Positions 32,099 through 42,571 of a DNA stretch of 64,000 nucleotides are shown piece by piece. The DNA lies in NCBI RefSeq assembly GCF_001642475.1, contig NW_019174004.1, positions 101,074 to 165,073 of the forward strand, in the 5' to 3' direction. Within the stretch, counting starts at the first letter, position 1. Each line of letters starts with the position of its first letter. The DNA comes from Fonsecaea monophora. Lineage: Eukaryota > Ascomycota > Eurotiomycetes > Chaetothyriales > Herpotrichiellaceae. Under the pieces are notes generated by a model. That model was not told the DNA's origin. It made no database searches and saw nothing but the letters and a program-made list of their open reading frames with translations. The position numbers and the translations under genes were made by a program.

Positions 32099-35000
32099 GG
32101 ATATCAAAATGCCAGCAATACATTCACACCCGGTTTCTCCAAGCTGATGCCAACGAGATGGTCCGGGAAGAGAGCGACAAACTGTAGATAAAGCGCGAGA
32201 ACGATACAAATATAATGAAAAGGAGGAAGAGGAGGGAGTGAAACAAGAGAGGCATGGAGGGGGGGAAAGGCATGATGTTCCCTGAACAGAATCGACCAGG
32301 CAATCACTTACGTCCGACTAGGGCGAATGAGAGCGTGACAACTATAACTAATAGACTGTAAAGCCAGTAAAGTGCCGAGGCGTTGCACTAGCTGGCCCGA
32401 CCCGCATCTTTGCAGCATTCTGATTCGAGACATGTGATTTCAGGCTAGCCGTTCTGAGGCTTCCGCGCATTTTTGTGCGGTTCTCATGCACCTGTCCACC
32501 TGCACGCTGGTGCGTTGCTAGATGAGGCCTGGGCGTTGAAAATATACCTTGCGAATGTGATTGCGTCCATCTGATTGTGCAGAAGGGGATGCTGAGCCAG
32601 GGTGCCGTGGTCACCTCTGAAGACTGTCTGTTGGCGGTGCGTCCATGTACCAGACCCCCACCGCTTGTCACATGACCGAGTTATCATGCACTCGATCGGA
32701 GAGCATGCGCCCTGCACTGTCGACGAAGGCGGTCGAGGGGAATTGTCCCTTTTCTGCTTGCCGATCCGTGACGGCTGTTCGCTGTCTCGTTATACTTGCT
32801 GAACAAATAATAGCTGCCAAACTTACCGGATTGCCCCTGGGCGAGTGTGATGGTATCTGAATCAGATGGTTGCCTTGAGAGGTCGGGGTGCCCATATCGG
32901 ATAAAGGGTCGTGTCAATGGATCGTGAACACCGTTATGTACCAAGAACAGCAAGCCGGGATCCAGACGACTCTCAGATATGGGGTGGTTGATAGAGTTGA
33001 AATCGAGCAGCAGTCGGATAATAGCGGCCCAGTCGTTGCCAAGACCAATGAGAGGCGTGGTCTTGGAGTAACTTCGTCATAATCGAAAGAGGACGCTCTG
33101 TACAAGGACTCTGATGATATTGCGATCCTAGTGTCATCGAGTTGGAGATGCTTCAAATGCGCATCAAGTTGGCATTTTGCGTCTATATCGACGCATCCCT
33201 ACCTGCTCAATTTCTTTGTGAGGTCCGTGATTGTGTCGCAGGTGTCGAGAGTATCATCCTAGGAACCGGAAGTGATTGTGATATAGCCCCAACACTAGAG
33301 TCAACAAGCTCAGAGGGTTCTCAAGCCAGCTGCCGTTGCGAATTACAACAAGATGAGACCGCCCGTTGTGCAACTCTCAATATAAACCCGAAGTCAGTGT
33401 CGTGGACGGCCGAAGGAGGTTTACATACTTGACAAGTACATGGCATGATATGAAGTTGAGCCGTCGTTGCGAGATACATAAGTTTCGGTGCTGGACGCCA
33501 CATACTTGTTCGTCCTAGGCTGAAGGCTAGTGTTGAGGATTTCCAGTTTTATACTAGCGTGGGCACCGCAAAAGCTTGCAATCAGTTTCTGGCGCAATCA
33601 TAGGTCCATTTCGCCGAATAAGTGTGGCTAATGTAAGGCTATTGCACAGTGGTAGGATTGGCACCACGGTTGGCTCTCAACAGTTCAGCACGTGGCTAGT
33701 CAGGCTCGATCCGTGCCTTCTCTTCTCGCCAAAGTACTTTTGCTCTCTTGGCACCTTCCTCGCTTAGCGATACGGCGAGGCGGGAAAAACTATTTTTCCG
33801 CCTCCCCATCCATATTCAGCTGCCCCAAGCGAAGGGCTAATACTAACATATCTCGCAGGTCGTTCAGCTCGCCACCCTCTTGACTTCTCACCTCCTTTTC
33901 CCTATCTCTGGAAGCCTCTGCTCTGTTAACAAGAGTCGATCTCGTTCCTCGTACGCAGAGCCCCCTGGCGAACACTACGAGCGGGCAATACAAAGCATTC
34001 TCTAGGATGTTTCGTCGGCTGCATTGTATTCGAGCCACAGCCGCATTATGGCATGGCCGCTCAGCCTCACGACCCAAAGTAGTCGCACTGTCGCACTTGC
34101 CGGTCAGCTAGGTTCAGTGCTTTTTCCAGCTCTATGAATTTCAAGACGGCACCGCATCGCATCAGCATGACAATCACAAACACTCCCTTTGGTAATAGTC
34201 CATTTCTACCTTTGCGATTGGTAGTGGCGAATACTCAGCCTTGGTCCCTGATCGTCGCTTCCACCAAAACAGTTCAACCCCAAAGGTCTGAACATGGTAT
34301 GATTGACGAGTCAATCTTCCACTGGCACAAAAGACGACTCCCAATAACATGGCACCAATGGTGGGACAAGAGCTGTTACAAGGTTCTCACATCTTCTGGA
34401 AGGACGCCACCTTCGCCACCGCGAGGATATTTCGGTGTCAGTCCTCAAACAGGACCAAGAGAGGGTCGTGCCTTCGCAGTGGACTATTCCTCGATTTGTC
34501 ACATCTTGTTACGCGGCGCTCGAGGTTCTGGTCTCGTTGCTCTGGTCGACACGTGACGGCAACAGGTTTCGTCCGAGCATAGCCCCGATGGCAAAATCTC
34601 ATCCCCAGCATCGTGAGGGATTAAGCTGGGCTTCCCGTGGGAGGACACCTGTCGTCAAAGTGCTCACCCCCATGATTGTTGGGTTCCTGGCTTGCATGTG
34701 GGCTGTCGTTTGAGGCAAATGGCGGGATCTTCAGGATGCCTTGTTGTCCAACCGACTCTTTGGGTCTTTTTGTGACGGCGTTCTGCGGGCCAAGGCGGTC
34801 CTCACACATCAAGAGCAACCCTGCGAGGTCGTTTCGGGAGCCACATAAGCGTCACGAGTTCCGGCGCTGCCTTGATTGAGCGGTGACCGAAAGCTTGGGT
34901 TGGTGACAAGTGCGAGCTCCTCTGGCCGCTCCCACTCTGCACTTCCCTATCAAGGAGTATTCAAGGTCTCAGCCTTCATTCATTGGTGTGTACGCATCAT

Positions 35001-36335
35001 GCTCCATCAAAAGGCAACCACTATCGACGGGTTGCAGCACCATTGACTGGAGTGCCACAAATATCGGCTTCAAAGGTCGCATCTGGACCATCTGCACTTT
35101 GACCCAAAGTCGCTCTAAAGTCCGGTGGAAAGACGACGCGGGTGGCTGCCTTGCTGGCTTCCCGCAATCTGATTTGATCGCACTTAGTCGCCGCTGCACT
35201 GCCGTCAAGTATCAAGAAACTCGTTCGTTTGACCAAGGATGCCTCTTCACTGGATCTACGAGTACCCCGTAACCTCCACCATTCCATGTCAAAACACTCT
35301 AGTTGATGATCAAGTGACTACATGCGAGGCATCAAAAGGTTCGACTTACATCAATTTTGCGCCCTGTTGCCTGGGTTTCCCTTTCACTGCCTCGGACACG
35401 TTGGCGGTGTGTCGAAGGTACCCATGCCTTCTGGTGGGCCAGTTCGAAGTACCGACGGCCCGGCATCCAGCCAAGTCAGCCTAAGCGACCGGGTTAGGAT
35501 TGCCCCGGACGAAAATCAACCCAGCAACAACAGGGGCCCGGTCACCGGCATATCCCATTGAAATTGGCCCTCAGGGGCTGCGAGGAGGAAGCTTACTCTG
35601 CGCATGGGGCACTCCTCTCATCACTTAGTGCAAGGCAACAACAGCTTGGTTCAGGATACGAGCAGACTTCTTTCGGTGTTTGCTCCACGCAATCTCTCAC
35701 ACTAGTGGAAACTGCGGAGCAAGTTCTAAGTTCCTGGTACCGAGTCCTCGTCGTGTTACTTCATCCCCGAGGCTGCCTTTTTCTGCGCCACCATGGTGAG
35801 CTGTCGATGATTCCCGTATTCGTAGCGTTGTGCAAAAGACTTGCCTCTCCAATGCTGGCGTCAAAACGATGCGGGACCTTTGATGGCTGGCTGCATATCA
35901 AAGGGGGTTTTGGGCGCGACGTGCCTCAGTCTCTGCCCATCCTTGACGGCTGCCTTTCGACGTAACCACGTTGTTTCACGATCCCCAAAGGTCCTGAGGG
36001 CCTTTGGAATTCACCGCTGGGTTCTTGCGCTCCGCAAGCAATGCGTCACTGAGAGAAAGGCAAACAGAAACAGGCCAAAGAGATGGGTCAAGAAGCGAAG
36101 CCGGGCTTGGGACAAGGAGGCTGTTCACCGGTTTTGCTCGTGCGATCCATTGCAGGCGTTTAAACGCCCGGCATCTACGAACAACATGGGGCTGAACTTG
36201 CGCAGCCTGACCTGACCCCATTTCACGACCGATCGAGGTCTCCCTGCTTCATACCGCGATGCCATCCTCTTCTGGATCTCGCACTCACAGAGAGTGCCGC
36301 TGGGTTTGAAGCCCAGGAGGAGAAACAACGAAGAT

Positions 36336-36356
36336 ACTGAGCACTGAGCACTGAGC
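36336..36356 (+). repeat. ACTGAGC tandem repeat (3 units)
   Basis: Three exact copies of ACTGAGC in a row, ending in ACA. Short minisatellite in non-coding DNA. Confidence 0.6.
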
Positions 36357-37926
36357 ACATCCCGTCGTGTACCCCTTGTGTTTTTCTCACACGAGTACAC
36401 TCGACCCAGGGATGGTCTATCCAGTGCCGCGCGCATTGAGTCCTCACTACGAGTATATCATGGCCCTCGATGAGATGACTGGTATACGGAGGTGTTGAGT
36501 ATACTGCGTCTCTAGCTAGCTATCTAGTTAGCGAGCCAGCAATCGTTCGTCCTACCGAGTACATACCATACACTTCCCCAGCCTGCTATTGCATCGACCG
36601 CTCATGAAGTTGTTTCGTTCTCCTGCCCGTCCCTCTCCAGTGCCAGACTATCTCGATCTCAATCCCATCCATCTCTCCTCCACCCTCATGTCAGTCGAAA
36701 CCACGTTTGGGTGCAAACTTCATTTCCCAGCTGACGTCGTCCCTGTCCTACTTCTCCTCCTCCTACATTGCGCCGCGTTACTTTACGTTGTCAGCAGACA
36801 AAGTCTCGCGAAACATCGCTACCAAACTTCCCATCTCTCAGCGACTGGGGACTGGGGACTGGTGACTGATAGAACCCATTCTGCCCCATAGCCCATGGCA
36901 TACTCGTACCGCGGCTGTGACCGTACCTGTGAGCGTGAGCGTGAGCGTCACTGTGACTGTGTTTGGGCGGCGGCAGGCTTTGGGATTCGGATGATCCAAA
37001 GGTCGGTCACCGTGGAACTGGTGGCTGGGCGATATTTACTTCGCTGCCCTCAACCTGTGGAGTGCTTCGATATCTATCTCGTAGAGTGGCAAACAGGCTT
37101 AGAGATACGGAAGCATGGTGGGATATTGGGATATTGGGACGGTGATATAGAGATATAGAGGTATAGCGGTGTATAGAGAGATCAAGATGCGTCTGTTATC
37201 GACCTCAACGGTTCGAAGCAGGCTACCTTAAATGACCAAGTCAAGGACACATCTCTTTCGCCAGCGGGCCCCATCTTCTTTCTCTCCTCGTATCCAGCGA
37301 GCGCGGTCCAGCTTGCTAGCAACCCAGACCTCAGGAATAGAGACACAAAACCCTCTGTTATGGACACGTTTCTGCAACCATTGGTCAAGTCTGGGCGCGG
37401 CGTTGGTTGAGGGAGATTGCCGACATGACCCACGTTCCTTGTCATGGTGGTAAATCTGGCGCCTCGTCCCCAAGACATACATCTCGCTGCGCAAGCAGCC
37501 TTTGAAGCATGGGGTCGAGCACAAGGACACCGTAGGGAAATGGCTGGAAGAGACACTTGTACCCGGCGACTCAGTGTTGCTCCCACTCAAGGCGAGTGTC
37601 CACCTTGAAACCCAACATTCCAACATGCCTGGTTGACCCAGGGCTCGCCCGAGAAGAATCCAGCTCCAAGCTCTTCGGCTGCGGGTCCCACGAAACCAAG
37701 AAGAGCACGAGCTCTCTGTATCCTCTCAGACTCGCAAGCTTTGAGAGACCTCCGAGACCCAGGGCAGTCCTGCACGCAAATAATGGAATGGGAGATATCA
37801 GACTCTTTGACATGCAGACAGTTCTAAGAAAGCGTTCGACAGCAAGACGAAGTCATTTGTCAGACTTGTCTTCAAGTCTGCTGCCAGTGGACATGCTGGT
37901 GTAGTGGCAATGCCTGTCCACAAAAT

Positions 37927-37979
37927 CGTGATCATGAGCCTGCAAATCGCTTAAACCACTTCGTGGCCCGTGATCATGA
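37927..37979. repeat. Duplicated CGTGATCATGA
   Basis: Two exact copies of the 11-mer at 37927-37937 and 37969-37979, each containing the palindrome TGATCA, about 320 bp beyond the 3' end of PBN1. Confidence 0.5.
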
Positions 37980-38296
37980 TCAGGTTGCACCGCCAGTTGT
38001 AAAGTTGGATGCAATCATGCCGTTACTATCACTGTCGTAGGAGACTAGTGCTTGAGCAATATCTTTGCTGAAGAAGATCTCACAGTGGCTTGCCAGGTAA
38101 CGTCCCAGAGAGGCACATTCCCATTGTCGAGTTGACCATCACTTTGCACTCGCATACTATTGCAAACCGTACCTGGTGAGTCCTGTGGCGAAACAGCCAC
38201 ATCATACATGAAACGGTGCTTGATCGGTTTTCGCCATGATATACACTGCGATTCTGTTCAGTTCTGAGCGTATCCAGAGGAGTGCCAAGTAACTTG

Positions 38297-39901
38297 TCAT
38301 TGCATCTTCTTGATTCCCGGTGCCTGTTTGTCCCGGGTGGACCGTGCCGTGGACCAGGGCTTCAGCTTTAGTAGCACCCACAAAAATCCAAGTGCGATCG
38401 TGATAATGGTTAGGGATTCAATTGTGGAAGGACTTGCAGCATTGAGGTCCAAGACTGGCACGGAAATGCACTCTACCAGTCTTGCTGGAGCTGCACCCTC
38501 GGCCGTGGCTGGGTCAAGGTGATAGAACATTGTTCTGGAGCCGAACAATCCTTCGAAGCCAAGATGAATTCTATCGAACGGATTTACGGGGAACTTGGTA
38601 CCATCGTCAGCGGTGCAGGCCCAGAAGACAGCAGGCCAAGGTATTTCGACTTCCGACGAGCTGCCATTCTTCGGTTCCAGATACCGTAGGTGTAATGGTA
38701 TGGTCACATCCCACGAACCACTAGCAGCTTTAGGTTCTCCAACGCTTCCATTGGGTGTCTGGATTTCGAGCAGCATCGTCGAACCCCATTTGCTGACGAC
38801 ATAATTTGGAGCCTCTAGATCTGTCTCACCAGCAATAGAATGCAATTGACCGACATGATGGAGCTTTTGAAAAAGCGGATCATTGCTGAGAAAGGCATAT
38901 TTGTCGGCAAATATATGCGAAGGAAGAGTTAAATAGGTCTGTAATGCACAAACGCTTCCAGGAGGCTTGTTCTTAGGCTCGGTCAATGAGACTGCCGAAG
39001 GGAAAGAGATTCGTAAGGTCGGATGCAGTCCTGTAGGCTCATCAAATGAAACAGAATATCTCTGGAACTTTGCTTGATCTGGACCAAAGGTATGATGCCG
39101 CGAGGGAAAGCTGAAAAGTGTAGCTTTCGGATGATTATCTTCCCCCACAACAGTAAGAAAGCCTGATAGCTGAAGGTCCGAGGGCTCGGGCGGTGGTGAC
39201 GCGCTGAGAATGCCCACCTCCACCCTGTCGTCCTTTCTGGATTGCACATCGAGGTTCCACGCATCAAGCGTCGTGAAGTCGCCTATTGGGTCGTAGAATA
39301 CAGCAGGCTGTTTGGACCAGAAAACGGTCAAGGTGAGAGCATGGGAAATGCTGTCATAATCAAAGTCCACAGCATCAGCAATGTTCAGAAGCGACGCCGT
39401 GTGCAAACACTGCAAGTCATTCGGCGTGCAAGCAGAATGGTATATGTAAGCAACGAGATGCTTGATCGACGGGAGAAGAGAATAGTATTGTAGACTAGAA
39501 GTCTGAGCAAAGCGCTCGGAGATTAGAGGAGGACTGATGAAGGTGGTGCCGGCAGATTCGCATCGAAGCTGCTTCCCGAAAACTTTGTGCAGGAGATCAC
39601 AAAGTCGATCATCCTGATCTTCGTGCAAAGGGGTGTATTGGACGTGTAGACCAGGGGAGATCCTTGACAAAAACGGGGCTGTTGTATTGTAGGGAAGTTC
39701 TGGTGCCCAACGGACATGGAGTTCATGGCATTCTCGCAAGTAGTCGGCTATCTCGGCTGGCAATTCCTCGAGACCCAAAGTCAAGCGTTCTTCCCGTGCT
39801 GCTTTCAATGCTCCCAGCAGAAGCTGATTTTGGCGAACTTGAATGTCATCTGGGTTGACAGCGCGACTCGGGTGAGTGACATATGTCGATCTCCTGCGCA
39901 T
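38297..39901 (-). CDS. PBN1: PBN1 (PIG-X), GPI mannosyltransferase I subunit
   Basis: Single exon. From the ATG at 39901 (MRRRSTYV) it gives 534 residues and matches the usual fungal Pbn1 start; the same ORF extends to an ATG at 40009, adding 36 residues with a hydrophobic stretch, so the start is uncertain. Family blocks seen: LHVRWAPELPYNTTAPFLSR, ISPGLHVQYTPL, EPTGLHPTLRISF, HLRYLEP and EIPWPAVFWAC, followed near the C-terminus by one membrane segment (LTIITIALGFLWVLLKL). Pbn1 works in the ER membrane with Gpi14 to add the first mannose of the GPI anchor, facing the lumen. Several NxT/S sites fit a luminal body. Divergent from SEC12. Confidence 0.9.
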   Translation of the reverse strand: MRRRSTYVTHPSRAVNPDDIQVRQNQLLLGALKAAREERLTLGLEELPAEIADYLRECHELHVRWAPELPYNTTAPFLSRISPGLHVQYTPLHEDQDDRLCDLLHKVFGKQLRCESAGTTFISPPLISERFAQTSSLQYYSLLPSIKHLVAYIYHSACTPNDLQCLHTASLLNIADAVDFDYDSISHALTLTVFWSKQPAVFYDPIGDFTTLDAWNLDVQSRKDDRVEVGILSASPPPEPSDLQLSGFLTVVGEDNHPKATLFSFPSRHHTFGPDQAKFQRYSVSFDEPTGLHPTLRISFPSAVSLTEPKNKPPGSVCALQTYLTLPSHIFADKYAFLSNDPLFQKLHHVGQLHSIAGETDLEAPNYVVSKWGSTMLLEIQTPNGSVGEPKAASGSWDVTIPLHLRYLEPKNGSSSEVEIPWPAVFWACTADDGTKFPVNPFDRIHLGFEGLFGSRTMFYHLDPATAEGAAPARLVECISVPVLDLNAASPSTIESLTIITIALGFLWVLLKLKPWSTARSTRDKQAPGIKKMQ

Positions 39902-40327
39902 GACTGGGAGTATAAGGGCTGCTGACAGTGCCGGTATTAGTAGATGTAGTGGTGTGTAGCTGCAACAGTCGAGCGTTGGTAAATAGTAAGGGAGGTGGTC
40001 GGACTTCATGAAATTCGATTTGATATGGAGCCTGCGATCACGTGCGGCGCAGTCGACGCGCTATGTTAGAGTTCGTGCTAAGCTTATCGATAAGCGAAGG
40101 TACTGACGTCCATCTTGGAATCGGTGAATTTGGAACTTGGAAGAGCAACTTGTTCATACCAGCTGCGAGCTGCTGGTCTTTCTGTGATAGACCGTCCACC
40201 AACTCTGTGAGCAGAAATATAATCGTCGGTTCTATAATCCTTCTCGAACACCTTTGCCTCCGCCTGTCACCCTCCTCGTCTACACCGCATCACCGTAACC
40301 TTCGAACTCTGCCTCTCCATCCCTGAG
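39902..40327. promoter_or_regulatory. Divergent promoter, PBN1 / SEC12
   Basis: Interval between the preferred start of PBN1 and the SEC12 ATG (318 bp if the PBN1 start at 40009 is used). Elements seen: CACGTG at 40039-40044, the perfect 14-bp palindrome GCTTATCGATAAGC at 40082-40095, and TGACGTC at 40104-40110, which resembles CRE/bZIP sites. Pyrimidine-rich leader precedes SEC12. Confidence 0.5.
40082..40095. repeat. 14-bp perfect palindrome GCTTATCGATAAGC
   Basis: Perfect dyad symmetry in the shared promoter of two ER genes; candidate binding site for a homodimeric factor. Centre is ATCGAT. Confidence 0.5.
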
Positions 40328-42271
40328 ATGGCGCCTACGGTGTCCTCTTCCAGGACACAATTGTCTTACCCGCTCTACGCTGCCGACTTTGACCCTCTCA
40401 ACCCGGATTTTCTACTCGTTGGTGGAGGCGGAGGCTCTTCATCTACTGGCGTCCCCAACAAAATCTCCCTACTCGATACGTCGCAAAGGAAACAGCTGAA
40501 AGAGGTTATTGACATTCAACTCCCGAGCGATGAAGACTCCGTTACAAGCCTGGCTGTTGCCGAGTCATCTCCAACGGCACTCACAGCCTTTGCTGGCATC
40601 AACAGCTCTGTCGCCGACCAGAACGCGGGGAAAAACGAACACCTGAGGTCCTTCAAGATTGGGTTGCCCGCAAGGAAAAGGAGGGCAGATGGCAGTGCGG
40701 TCGACGAAGACGCGGAGAAGCCTTCGGTCTCTACACCGGCTTCACAGCCACTAGGTCGGACGGCGCTTTTCAAATCTGCAACCACCACCAAGAACGAGAC
40801 ATATCAAAGAGTCTTACGGTTTTCACCCACCAAAAAGCCTGGCAAACCTCGGCTCGCAGCTATCGCGTCTGGACTCGCTCCTACCAATGAAGTCATTGTG
40901 TTTCGCCCGAACTCAAAACCCGGCTCAGATGATGTGGTTTCTCGCATCGAGCTTGGTAACCGTGAGGCAGGGGACGTGGATCTTGCAGTCGAAGACGACG
41001 AGAAGGGTGACTATCTGCTCGCATATTGCACAGATGATGAAGTGTTTTTGCAGCAGCTCTCTGGCTCATCCAAGCCTGATGCGCCAACGTCTCTCTTCCG
41101 CGCCGCTGAAATCTCCACCTCACTGCCCCCCTCACAAAGACCTAAATTTCGAGCCTTACGCTTTCTGACCCCTCATCATCTGCTGCTTCTTAGGAATCGC
41201 CCATCGCGGACTGGAGCAGATCTATTGGTCCTTCGAGTCAGTCAGGATTTTTCGCAGGCTCGCATATCCCTACGGAAACAACTCAATAAGTCTATTAGAG
41301 CGGCGGTTGGGCTGGATGTGTGCAGCCTGACAGAATCGGAACAAGGCGACAAGCAGTTCGTCATCGCCGTCGCAGGACAGTCTGGGGATGATAGCTCGAT
41401 AGAAATATTGGCGCTCGACTTCTCGCGAGAGGCTGGATTGGGAGTTTTCAGGTCATACACCTTCATCAAAGGCGTTCATAATGGGCCCCTCACTCGTCTT
41501 GTCTTGTCCAACTTTACCGGACCAAGTCTTGCGGCCGCCGACACAGCTGGGCCTCAATTCGCTCGCCTGGCTTCTGTAGGCGTCGACAAATTTGTTGTGG
41601 TCCATTACCTCCCTCTCCGTCCGTTCCTCCCACCGTCAGCCAAGTCTCCACGATATGTGCTCGTGCCTCCAGGTCGTTCTGAAGCAGTGCAAACATCATT
41701 CAGTGTTTTCTTCGCCCTTGTGGTCGTCGGCTTGGTGGCATTCCTCATGCAGGCATTCTGCGAGATCCGTGGCGTTGTGCCACCAGTCCTGGGGGCGCCG
41801 AATTGGCTGTCACCGCGGATGCGCGAACTTGTCGCCCGGCCCTATATTCTCGCGGACCAGATGAGTTCGGTCGGGTCAGAGATCCCTGTCGCGGCTCACA
41901 GCGCAACAGAGAAGCTCAAAAGCTCCGTGGACGAAATGACCTCGACCCTCTCGTCCGCCGTGTCATCGGCCACAGATTCGCTGAAGGATCTCGTCGAGGA
42001 AAACTCCAACCTGGAGACCCCCAAAGCCATCATCGTGCGGGAGCAGGGCCTAGGTGAAATCTCGACCGAGGTTCTCCAGTCGGACGCCGAAGTCGTGAAG
42101 CAGGAGACACTGAAGAAATGGGAGGAGTTGAGCGAGGTACAGAAGAAGGGGTGGAAGCGCAGGCTGGTCGACGCGGGCCACTGGGCAGAACACCAGGGCG
42201 AGACCGTGCTCAAGGGCATCTTGTTTTCAGAACTGGCCGGCGCTGTGGGGAATATGGTCGGTGGAGGTTAA
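40328..42271 (+). CDS. SEC12: SEC12, guanine nucleotide exchange factor for Sar1
   Basis: Single exon, 647 residues. The cytosolic part (1-450) is a beta-propeller of the Sec12/PREB type: it starts LSYPLYAADFDPLNPDFLLV with a Gly-rich turn GGGGGSSSTGVPNKISLLD, then blades such as KPRLAAIASGLAPTNEVIVF and LRFLTPHHLLLLRNRPSRTG. One transmembrane helix lies near residues 458-478 (FFALVVVGLVAFLMQAF). A luminal tail of about 165 residues is predicted helical and Ser/Glu-rich. Sec12 activates Sar1 at ER exit sites to start COPII budding. The ATG is eight bases after the divergent-promoter leader ends and gives the conserved propeller start. Confidence 0.92.
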   Translation: MAPTVSSSRTQLSYPLYAADFDPLNPDFLLVGGGGGSSSTGVPNKISLLDTSQRKQLKEVIDIQLPSDEDSVTSLAVAESSPTALTAFAGINSSVADQNAGKNEHLRSFKIGLPARKRRADGSAVDEDAEKPSVSTPASQPLGRTALFKSATTTKNETYQRVLRFSPTKKPGKPRLAAIASGLAPTNEVIVFRPNSKPGSDDVVSRIELGNREAGDVDLAVEDDEKGDYLLAYCTDDEVFLQQLSGSSKPDAPTSLFRAAEISTSLPPSQRPKFRALRFLTPHHLLLLRNRPSRTGADLLVLRVSQDFSQARISLRKQLNKSIRAAVGLDVCSLTESEQGDKQFVIAVAGQSGDDSSIEILALDFSREAGLGVFRSYTFIKGVHNGPLTRLVLSNFTGPSLAAADTAGPQFARLASVGVDKFVVVHYLPLRPFLPPSAKSPRYVLVPPGRSEAVQTSFSVFFALVVVGLVAFLMQAFCEIRGVVPPVLGAPNWLSPRMRELVARPYILADQMSSVGSEIPVAAHSATEKLKSSVDEMTSTLSSAVSSATDSLKDLVEENSNLETPKAIIVREQGLGEISTEVLQSDAEVVKQETLKKWEELSEVQKKGWKRRLVDAGHWAEHQGETVLKGILFSELAGAVGNMVGGG

Positions 42272-42571
42272 GCAGGAGATATTGTCGTGAGGGACTGTTG
42301 GCATATTATATGGGATGGCCTGCTTGTGGTGTCTGATACGAATTAACCAGTATATCTGAGACGATCCAGAAAGATATTCATGAATGTTGCATTTTGAGAG
42401 TTACACTGCAGCTTAGCTTATGTTCGTCAAGATCTAATATCTGGATAATTTATACTCTATCATCGCGAAAACTGTTGTTGGACTTCTTGCTGGCTTTCCC
42501 ATCATGACAATATCGTGTCGTCTGAAGCAATCCACAGGGTCCTTCAACTTGGCCTTTCCAGTCCCCAAGAA
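42272..42571. other. Convergent 3' flanks of SEC12 and FSH hydrolase
   Basis: 300 bp between facing stop codons; A/T-rich around 42430-42470 (TCTAATATCTGGATAATTTA), consistent with polyadenylation. No gene seen. Confidence 0.45.

Larger units (their letters stand above)
29851..38296. other. Gene-poor region between EST1-like gene and PBN1
   Basis: 8446 bp with no secure gene. It contains the hairpin at 30152-30206, GGA repeats at 31147-31180, a tentative three-exon ORF (31430-32098, listed separately), collinear open fragments on the minus strand at 32700-33590, a TACTAAC...CAG intron-end signal on the plus strand at 33841-33858, ACTGAGC x3 at 36336-36356, GTGAGC x3 near 36925 and repeated CGTGATCATGA at 37927 and 37969. 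Base composition is not A/T-shifted, so there is no sign of RIP. Remaining ORFs (34134-34556, 35558-35965, 36604-36891 plus) lack protein character. Confidence 0.5.

Noticed and set aside
34134..34556. 140-codon ORF, and similar ones at 35558-35965 and 36604-36891
   Set aside because: No recognisable domain, no splice partners and chance-level length. The third has a Leu run but nothing else of a membrane protein.
21357..38296. RIP-mutated transposon remnants
   Set aside because: No A/T-rich shift, no long terminal or inverted repeats, and no transposase, integrase or reverse transcriptase motifs in any frame I could read.
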